Notes under the pieces: generated by a model | What the model was told of the DNA's origin: nothing | What the model saw: the letters and a program-made list of their open reading frames with translations, nothing else | Databases searched by the model: none | Part shown: positions 26,484 through 32,315 of the stretch, piece after piece | How positions within the stretch are numbered: the stretch's first letter is position 1 | Layout of the letters: each line of letters begins with the position of its first letter | Translations under genes and position numbers: made by a program | From: Thermovenabulum gondwanense | Lineage (GTDB): Bacteria; Bacillota; Thermosediminibacteria; Thermosediminibacterales; Thermosediminibacteraceae | Length of the DNA: 32,315 bases | NCBI RefSeq assembly: GCF_001601575.1 | Contig: NZ_LOHZ01000047.1 | Location: forward strand, 1-32,315 | Reading direction: 5' to 3'

Positions 26484-27896
26484 TTAATCCTCCCTCTCAA
26501 TATTATTATTTTCACATATAAACCCGTATTCTCCTTTAAGGTCTTTTATGGATGGATTTTGACCGCAAACGGGGCATTCCGGGTTGTTTTTTATTTCGGG
26601 TGTCCTGAAGTCAAGATCCATAGAATCAAAAAATACAAGCCTTCCTTTTAAGAGCTTACCGGCTCCGGTAATAATTTTCACCGTTTCGGTAGCCTCAATA
26701 AAACCCAAAACACCGGGTACGGGTCCAAGGATACCGGTTTCGGAACAGGATGGAATGCTGCCGGCAGGCGGCATTTTTGGAAATACACACCTGTAGCATG
26801 GCCCTTTACCGGGGACAATTGTCATCCCGAGCCCCTCAAAACGCAATACTCCCGCTTCGGCAAGGGGCTTTTTACTGATTACACACACATCGTTTAAAAG
26901 ATATCGCGTAGGAAGGTTATCTACACCATCTATCACTACGTCGTAATCCTTTACTATTTCTAAAGAATTTTCCAGAGTAAATCGGGTATGGTATTTTATT
27001 ATATTTATTTTTGGGTTTAATTTTTTCAAGAAAATTTCTGCTGAGTCCACCTTTGGCATATTTATCCTTGAAGTGGAATGTAAAATCTGCCGGTTGAGAT
27101 TGCTGATTTCTACATTGTCGCTATCCACAAGACCGATGGTGCCAACTCCAGCCAAGGTAAGGGCAAGGGCAGCGGGCGAACCGAGTCCGCCGGTGCCAAC
27201 TATCAAGACTTTTGCCTTTGAAAGAAGTTCATAAAAATTATTTTCTTCAAATAATGCCGGTTCTTCAGTATTAACAGGCTCAAAGGTATTGGTAAAATCC
27301 ATATTTAAAAGGTCGTAATAAAGGGGGGAATCAAGGGTCTTTCCTATTTTCAATACCAGCTTGGCTGCTTCTATGGAACAAATTGCTCCTGAAAAACATC
27401 GGGATAAAATTTTTCCGGGAGAATTTTCACTTATTTTTTTCAGGGATTCTGGAAATAGCAAATCTTCCTCCTCCAGAAATGTGGCACCCTTTGATGTTTT
27501 AATTATACCCCTCCAGGGAGAAGTTAAAGCAAAAACTGCCGGCACCTCTTTGAACTTTTCCGGGACAAAAAATTCGTCAAAGAAAACGCAAAAATCTAAT
27601 TCATCGATACTGCTTTCAATTTCCTCCTCACTTAAAAAGAAAAGTTTAAGGTCAGGGTTGAAATCCTTCAAGTTTTCCTTTAAAAAGAAATAATATTCGT
27701 CATAACTTTTAAAATAACAGTATAAATTTTCAATACCCAGAGCTGCAAGGTAAAAAACTAATGGTATTGCGCTTTCTGGAGAAGGAGAAACCACAAGCCC
27801 TTTTGATTCTATTAATTTTTTCTGGCCCGGCCCACTTATTTCCGGCATGATTATATGCCTCAGGAACCTGTTAATTTTTTCTTTTGGCAGCAGCAA
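26484..27896 (-). CDS. ThiF/MoeB-type E1 enzyme with degenerate N-terminal duplicate
   Basis: This 470-residue protein is nearly twice the usual ThiF/MoeB length. Residues about 220-450 form a full E1-like adenylating domain: the ATP site VLIVGTGGLGSPAALALTLAG, DSDNVEISNLNRQILH, DGVDNLPTRYLLND, zinc pairs CYRC and CPVC, and a candidate catalytic Cys in PSCSETGILGP. Residues 1-215 look like a second copy that kept the lead-in (RFLRHIIMPEISGPGQKKL) but lost the glycine loop (VVSPSPES). Such enzymes activate ThiS/MoaD/CysO-like proteins for sulfur transfer. No rhodanese domain or small carrier is seen nearby. TTG start behind GGGGGAG. Confidence 0.85.
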   Translation of the reverse strand: MLLPKEKINRFLRHIIMPEISGPGQKKLIESKGLVVSPSPESAIPLVFYLAALGIENLYCYFKSYDEYYFFLKENLKDFNPDLKLFFLSEEEIESSIDELDFCVFFDEFFVPEKFKEVPAVFALTSPWRGIIKTSKGATFLEEEDLLFPESLKKISENSPGKILSRCFSGAICSIEAAKLVLKIGKTLDSPLYYDLLNMDFTNTFEPVNTEEPALFEENNFYELLSKAKVLIVGTGGLGSPAALALTLAGVGTIGLVDSDNVEISNLNRQILHSTSRINMPKVDSAEIFLKKLNPKINIIKYHTRFTLENSLEIVKDYDVVIDGVDNLPTRYLLNDVCVISKKPLAEAGVLRFEGLGMTIVPGKGPCYRCVFPKMPPAGSIPSCSETGILGPVPGVLGFIEATETVKIITGAGKLLKGRLVFFDSMDLDFRTPEIKNNPECPVCGQNPSIKDLKGEYGFICENNNIERED

Positions 27897-27920
27897 AAGG
27901 ACTCCCCCTTATTAAAAATT

Positions 27921-27984
27921 AATTCCTACTAAAATGATAGGAATTCTATAAATTTATTTTATTATTTTACCGCCATAAAGTCAA
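27921..27984 (-). promoter_or_regulatory. Promoter and operator-like repeat for thiF-cysK
   Basis: On the minus strand TTGACT (27984-27979), a 17-base spacer and TAAAAT (27961-27956) make a good sigma-A promoter. Just after the expected start is a perfect inverted repeat, AATTCCTA (27921-27928) with TAGGAATT (27938-27945), well placed to block transcription. GGAATT-containing sites are known for the cysteine regulator CymR in Bacillus, so a sulfur-responsive repressor is possible; this is inference. Confidence 0.6.
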
Positions 27985-28056
27985 TTTCTACTTTTATTTT
28001 ATATCATTTTTTTGGTATTTTAATAATAGTAGAAAAAAAGAAAAGGAGTCTGGGAA

Positions 28057-28887
28057 ATGAGTTATAGAGATTTTCATGTACATATTGAACAGGGTCCTTA
28101 TACCCTGAAATGGTTAAAAAAGTTTATTGAAAAGGCAAAAGAAAGAAATATTGAAGAAATAGGCATATCCGAACATATTTATAGATTCGTTCAGGCAAAA
28201 AATATTTGGAAGGGTGGTCCTATCCGAAACGAATGGCATGAAAAAAGGGCGACGGAGGATATTGAAGAATATATTTCATTAATTGAAAAAGCAAAAAAAG
28301 AAGGATTTCCTGTGAAACTCGGTATCGAAGCGGACTACTTTCCGGAAAATGAAGAAATAATAAGGGAATTTATCAAAGATTACCCTTTTGATTTTGTAAT
28401 TGGTTCCGTTCACTGGCTTTCGGAATTCGGTTTTGACAACCCGGAAAGGATAAAGGATTGGGAAGGAAGGGACATAGATAAGGTCTATGAAGAATACTAT
28501 ATTACTTTGATTTCGGCGGTTAAATCAGGAATTTTTGATTTCATAGCCCATCCGGACCTGGTGAAAATATTTAATTACAGGTCAAAGGCTGATTTATCAA
28601 ATATTTACGGAAATCTTGCAGAGGAAATAAAAAGTAAGAATATGTGTATAGAAGTGAGCACGGCGGGGCTTCGAAAACCCGTAAAGGAAATATACCCTTC
28701 GGAGGATTTAATGTATTATTTTTCTAAATTCGATATTCCAGTAATACTGAATTCAGACGCTCACTGCCCTGAAGATGTGGGTAAGGATTTTGAAAAAGCC
28801 GTAAAGTATATTAAAAGTTTTGGTTTTGATAAATTGTGTTATTTTGAAAATAGAAAAAGAATGCAATATGAGATACGGGAGGAATAA
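28057..28887 (+). CDS. PHP-domain phosphatase, histidinol-phosphatase (HisJ) family
   Basis: This 276-residue metal-dependent PHP phosphoesterase has the metal-ligand motifs in order: DFHVHIE near the N-terminus, GISEHIYRF, LGIEADYFPE, VIGSVHWL, FIAHPDLVKIF, and a final LNSDAHCPEDVG. The layout matches HisJ/HisK-type histidinol phosphate phosphatases. No other histidine genes are nearby, so another phosphate ester is possible. It starts a run with trmL (2-base gap) and the RumA-like gene. Confidence 0.85.
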   Translation: MSYRDFHVHIEQGPYTLKWLKKFIEKAKERNIEEIGISEHIYRFVQAKNIWKGGPIRNEWHEKRATEDIEEYISLIEKAKKEGFPVKLGIEADYFPENEEIIREFIKDYPFDFVIGSVHWLSEFGFDNPERIKDWEGRDIDKVYEEYYITLISAVKSGIFDFIAHPDLVKIFNYRSKADLSNIYGNLAEEIKSKNMCIEVSTAGLRKPVKEIYPSEDLMYYFSKFDIPVILNSDAHCPEDVGKDFEKAVKYIKSFGFDKLCYFENRKRMQYEIREE

Positions 28888-28889
28888 AG

Positions 28890-29372
28890 TTGTTTAATAT
28901 AGTTTTAGTTGAACCGGAAATTCCGCAAAACACCGGGAATATTGCAAGAACCTGTGCGGCGACTGGTGCGGTGCTTCACCTGGTAGGACCGCTGGGATTT
29001 TCCTTAGAGGATAAATACTTAAAAAGAGCGGGTCTTGATTACTGGCACCTCGTAAATGTAAAATATTACGAAAATTATCAGGAATTTGAAGAAAAAAATA
29101 AAGGAAGTACTATGTATTTTTTAACCACCAAATCCGAAAGGTGCTATACGGAAGCAAGTTTTAAACCGGGAGATTACCTTGTATTTGGAAAGGAAACCGC
29201 AGGGCTTCCCATGGAATTATTAAAAAGGAACTGGGATTATACTCTCAGAATTCCCATGGTAGACGACGCCAGGTCTCTTAATCTTTCCAACTCAGTTGCA
29301 ATAGTGCTTTACGAAGCATTGAGGCAGAATAATTTTAACGGCCTTAAAATTAAGGGACCTTCAAAAAATTAA
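28890..29372 (+). CDS. trmL: tRNA (cytidine/uridine-34 2'-O)-methyltransferase TrmL
   Basis: This 160-residue SPOUT methyltransferase methylates the wobble ribose of tRNA-Leu isoacceptors using SAM. Motifs are VLVEPEIPQNTGNIARTCAATG at the N-terminus, LVFGKETAGLP, and IPMVDDARSLNLSNSVAIVLYEALRQ, which forms the SAM-binding trefoil knot. Length is standard. TTG start behind GGGAGGAAT, two bases after the phosphatase stop. Confidence 0.93.
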   Translation: MFNIVLVEPEIPQNTGNIARTCAATGAVLHLVGPLGFSLEDKYLKRAGLDYWHLVNVKYYENYQEFEEKNKGSTMYFLTTKSERCYTEASFKPGDYLVFGKETAGLPMELLKRNWDYTLRIPMVDDARSLNLSNSVAIVLYEALRQNNFNGLKIKGPSKN

Positions 29373-29387
29373 AGGAGGAATTTTCAA

Positions 29388-30755
29388 TTGTACGAAATAA
29401 AAGTAGGACAAACCTTTGAAGCAGTAATAGAAAAAATGGCTCACGAGGGGCAGGGTATTGCACATCTAAATGGACTTACGGTTTTTGTGGAAGGGGCAAT
29501 TTTTGGAGAAAAAGTAATAGCTGAAGTTACCAAAGTTAAAAAATCCTATGCAATTGCGAAAGTAAAAAGGATCATTAATTTTTCCAAATACAGGCGGGAG
29601 CCTTTTTGTCCCCATGCTTTAATCTGCGGGGGATGTGATTTACAGCACCTTTCCTATGAAGGACAGCTGATTTTTAAGAAAAGCATAGTGGAGGATAGCC
29701 TTCATCGAATAGGAAAGGTTTTTCCACAAATAAATGACACCATAGGTATGAAAAATCCTTTAAATTATAGAAATAAAGCCCAATATCCCGTGGGAAATAA
29801 AAACAATTTACCGGTACTGGGTTTTTTCAAAAAAAGGTCGCATGAAATTGTCCCAATAGATTATTGTCCGATTCAGTCCGAGCAAAGTAATGAAGCTCTT
29901 TTAGCGGTAAAGGAATGGCTTGAAAGGTACAATATATCCATTTACGATGAAATAAAACACAAAGGTCTTGTAAGGCATATTGTTACACGTCATGGTTTTA
30001 AATCAGGGGAAGTAATGGTGGTTATTGTAATAAACGGGGAGGATGTTCCTCATAAGACGGAGCTTATCGAAATATTAAAAAAGAAAGTAAAGGGCCTTTC
30101 TTCGGTTTATTTAAATGTGAATGCAAAAAAGACAAATGTAATTTTGGGAGAAAAAAACCTGTTGATTTACGGCAATGAAACCATAAAAGAAAATATAGGA
30201 AATATCAGGTTTTCCTTGTCTCCTCCGTCCTTTTTCCAGGTAAATCCAGTTCAGGTCGAGGTGCTTTACGATAAAGTTGTCGAATTTGCTGATTTAAAAG
30301 GTAGTGAAACAGTTTTGGATGTTTACTGCGGTATAGGGACTATTGCACTTTGCCTTGCAAATAAAGCAAAAAAGGTGATAGGTATTGAAGTGGTAGGGGA
30401 TGCGGTGAGGGATGCAAGGGAAAATGCAAAAAATAACGGTATTAAAAATGCCGAATTCGTAGAGGGGGAAGCGGAAAAAATAATGCCCGAACTTGCCAAA
30501 CAAGGCATAAATCCGGATGTTATAGTGGTAGATCCTCCGCGAAAGGGCTGCGAAAAAGAGGTGCTTTCTGCGATATCAAAAATGCAGCCGGGGAAAATAA
30601 TATATGTTTCCTGCAATCCTGCCACCCTTGCAAGGGATCTTTGCATTTTAAAGGATATGGGGTATGAGACCAAAATTGTTCAACCTGTTGATATGTTCCC
30701 GCATACACATCATGTGGAGACGGTAGTATTACTCAAAAGAGAATACGGCAGATAA
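29388..30755 (+). CDS. rlmD: RumA-family RNA (uracil-5-)methyltransferase
   Basis: This 455-residue SAM-dependent enzyme methylates uracil C5 in 23S rRNA (U1939/U747 type) or tRNA. It has an N-terminal TRAM RNA-binding domain (about residues 3-60) and 4Fe-4S ligands (CPHALICGGCDLQHL plus a later DYCPI cysteine). The SAM motif is VLDVYCGIGTIAL, then VVDPPRKGCE, and the catalytic cysteine is in IYVSCNPATLARDL. RlmD versus RlmCD cannot be told from sequence alone. TTG start 15 bases after trmL, behind AAAGGAGGAA. Confidence 0.9.
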   Translation: MYEIKVGQTFEAVIEKMAHEGQGIAHLNGLTVFVEGAIFGEKVIAEVTKVKKSYAIAKVKRIINFSKYRREPFCPHALICGGCDLQHLSYEGQLIFKKSIVEDSLHRIGKVFPQINDTIGMKNPLNYRNKAQYPVGNKNNLPVLGFFKKRSHEIVPIDYCPIQSEQSNEALLAVKEWLERYNISIYDEIKHKGLVRHIVTRHGFKSGEVMVVIVINGEDVPHKTELIEILKKKVKGLSSVYLNVNAKKTNVILGEKNLLIYGNETIKENIGNIRFSLSPPSFFQVNPVQVEVLYDKVVEFADLKGSETVLDVYCGIGTIALCLANKAKKVIGIEVVGDAVRDARENAKNNGIKNAEFVEGEAEKIMPELAKQGINPDVIVVDPPRKGCEKEVLSAISKMQPGKIIYVSCNPATLARDLCILKDMGYETKIVQPVDMFPHTHHVETVVLLKREYGR

Positions 30756-30901
30756 AAAAGTTACGCAATATCGTTTGGATATCTCCTGTTCCTGTATAAC
30801 TTAAAATTCCATTATATGTGTAGGCACCAATATGTGGTGGTATTGTTCAAGGAAGAATCATAAGCCATTAAAAAATTTTATTTATAATCGTACTTTTTTA
30901 T

Positions 30902-30934
30902 AAACAAAGGCCCATTAGAGGGCCCTTGTTTTAT
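30902..30934. terminator. Bidirectional terminator between rlmD and the iron-binding gene
   Basis: AAACAAAGGCCC (30902-30913) pairs with GGGCCCTTGTTT (30920-30931) with one mismatch, loop ATTAGA, followed by T on the + strand and A/T on the other. It lies between converging genes. The preceding 145 bases contain no feature I can support. Confidence 0.8.
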
Positions 30935-31998
30935 TATTTCCATCCTATTTCATTAAATATTTCTACGGCATGCTTATTGTGTTCACCAAGTTTAGTAAGT
31001 TCTATATTTTGTTTTTTGAAATCCCCCCAAGATTTTAATAGTTTTGACGCTTCGACTCTTGGATTAGCAGGATATTCGAAATTTATTTCTGTAAATAATT
31101 TTTGTGCTTCTTCTGAAGTTAAAAATTCTATCAGCTTTATCGCATTTTCTTTATTTTTTGCTGCTTTTGTCAAACCAGCCCCACTAATATTAATATGCGT
31201 TCCTGTTGTTTCTTGATTTGGGAAGAAAACTCCAACTTTTTTTGCAGCGTTTACTTCCTCTTGATCCTGTGAATTTAGCATTATTCCAATATAGTAAGTG
31301 TTAACTATAGCTACATCTCCAACGCCTGATGCAACTGCTTTAATTTGATCTCTATCATTTCCCTGTGGTTCTCTTGCAAAGTTTTGTAGCAATCCTTTGG
31401 CCCACTCTTTCGCTTTTTCTTTTCCGTTAATCTCGATCAATGATGCTAAAAGTGATTGATTGTATGTATTTGTTGATGATCTGATCAAAATTTTTCCCTT
31501 CCACTCAGGGCTTGTTAAAGCTTCATAAGTTGATAATTGACCTGGTTTTACTCTATCCTTTGAATATACTAAGACTCTTGCTCTAACCGTTAAAGCAGTC
31601 CAAGTATTATCTTTATCTCTTAGATTTTGTGGTATATTGTTATTTACAATTTCTGAATTAAATGATTGTAATAACCCTTCCTTCTTTGCCTTATATAGCC
31701 TTCCGGCATCTGATACAATTAAAATGTCTGCCTGCGCATCTTGTCCCTCTCTTACAAGTCTTTCAATTAGTTCATCTGATTTGCCTTGAATTACATTTAC
31801 ATTAATTCCTGTCTTTTTAGTAAACTCTTCATAAAGTTTTTTATCAGCGTCATAATATCTGTCTGAATATACATTGACTATTTGTTTATTATTTTCTAAA
31901 GGCGCTTTATCTTGTACTGTTTTTGTACAACCTGCAATTAATAAAGTTGACATAATAATTAATAAAAATATTGAACGTAAATTGATTTGTTTGTTCAT
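30934..31998 (-). CDS. Ferric iron ABC transporter substrate-binding lipoprotein
   Basis: This 354-residue lipoprotein precursor has a signal peptide ending in a lipobox (LLIAGC, Cys at about 24). The mature part is a periplasmic-binding fold of the FbpA/FutA class: VNVYSDRYYDADKKLYEEF near the start, ADILIVSDAGRLYKAKKEGLL, and the paired tyrosines VNTYYIGIM that bind Fe3+. ABC permease and ATPase genes are not in the window; they may lie beyond its end. A Fur-type operator lies directly upstream, which strongly supports an iron role. ATG start behind GAGGAGG. Confidence 0.9.
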   Translation of the reverse strand: MNKQINLRSIFLLIIMSTLLIAGCTKTVQDKAPLENNKQIVNVYSDRYYDADKKLYEEFTKKTGINVNVIQGKSDELIERLVREGQDAQADILIVSDAGRLYKAKKEGLLQSFNSEIVNNNIPQNLRDKDNTWTALTVRARVLVYSKDRVKPGQLSTYEALTSPEWKGKILIRSSTNTYNQSLLASLIEINGKEKAKEWAKGLLQNFAREPQGNDRDQIKAVASGVGDVAIVNTYYIGIMLNSQDQEEVNAAKKVGVFFPNQETTGTHINISGAGLTKAAKNKENAIKLIEFLTSEEAQKLFTEINFEYPANPRVEASKLLKSWGDFKKQNIELTKLGEHNKHAVEIFNEIGWK

Positions 31999-32023
31999 TA
32001 AAAAACCTCCTCTAATATTTATT

Positions 32024-32042
32024 GAAAATGATTATCATTATC
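32024..32042 (-). promoter_or_regulatory. Fur box upstream of the iron-binding lipoprotein
   Basis: GAAAATGATTATCATTATC matches the classical 19-bp Fur consensus GATAATGATAATCATTATC at 17 positions. It lies 26 bases before the start codon. On the minus strand TTGTTA, 17 bases and GATAAT give a possible promoter whose -10 falls inside the box, so iron-bound Fur would block it. Confidence 0.88.
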
Positions 32043-32099
32043 AATAAATATACTAACAAATATAATTCCATTTGTAAATCTAAAAAATAAAGAAACTTT

Positions 32100-32315
<216 letters not shown>

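Overview
This window reads as the chromosome of an AT-rich, Gram-positive, anaerobic member of the Clostridia, probably a thermophilic amino-acid fermenter of the Thermosediminibacter/Tepidanaerobacter/Thermoanaerobacter type. The genus is a guess. The reasons are many TTG and GTG starts behind strong purine-rich ribosome sites, a T-box leader, a tungsten-type aldehyde:ferredoxin oxidoreductase, indolepyruvate:ferredoxin oxidoreductase, a phosphotransbutyrylase/butyrate kinase pair and sodium-coupled transporters. There are no rRNA or tRNA genes, phage genes or CRISPR arrays.

Region 1 (about 70-11806) is a pantothenate-centred island in two transcription units. The first is yhdT-like, panF (Na+/pantothenate symporter), an M20 amidohydrolase, a class III aminotransferase, panB and an OPT transporter, closed by a strong terminator. 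The second is a P1-family (DmpA/BapA-like) peptidase, panE (with a one-base frameshift), a tungsten AOR and an IclR regulator. panC and panD are absent. The mix of uptake, amide hydrolysis, transamination, aldehyde oxidation and an IclR regulator suggests breakdown of pantothenate or related beta-alanyl amides, although a biosynthetic or salvage reading is possible.

Region 2 (11786-22533) handles amino acids and 2-oxoacids. A full T-box leader (specifier probably TAC, Tyr) precedes an aryl-acetate CoA ligase (PaaK type). Next is a PAS/AAA+ sigma-54 activator, then a textbook -24/-12 promoter driving a leucine-type dehydrogenase, butyrate kinase, phosphate butyryltransferase, iorA and iorB with overlapping or closely spaced genes. 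A separate promoter serves an NSS-family amino acid transporter and its 33-residue MetS-like small subunit. The outputs of region 1 (2-oxoisovalerate from ketopantoate) could feed region 2 to give isobutyrate and ATP.

Region 3 (22534-23037) has no gene but holds about 365 bases that fold into a chain of long hairpins. I count about 28 G.U wobbles, one U.U mismatch and no A.C mismatches on the + strand. This is the best candidate here for an undescribed structured RNA.

Region 4 (23038-32315) is mostly housekeeping and regulation: rmuC (minus), a decayed gene remnant, a Rossmann-domain/chemoreceptor fusion, a minus-strand thiF-like/cysK operon, then a plus-strand run of a PHP phosphatase, trmL and rlmD-type RNA methyltransferases, and a minus-strand Fur-regulated ferric iron-binding lipoprotein. 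The last 100 or so bases are nearly pure A and look like a contig end.
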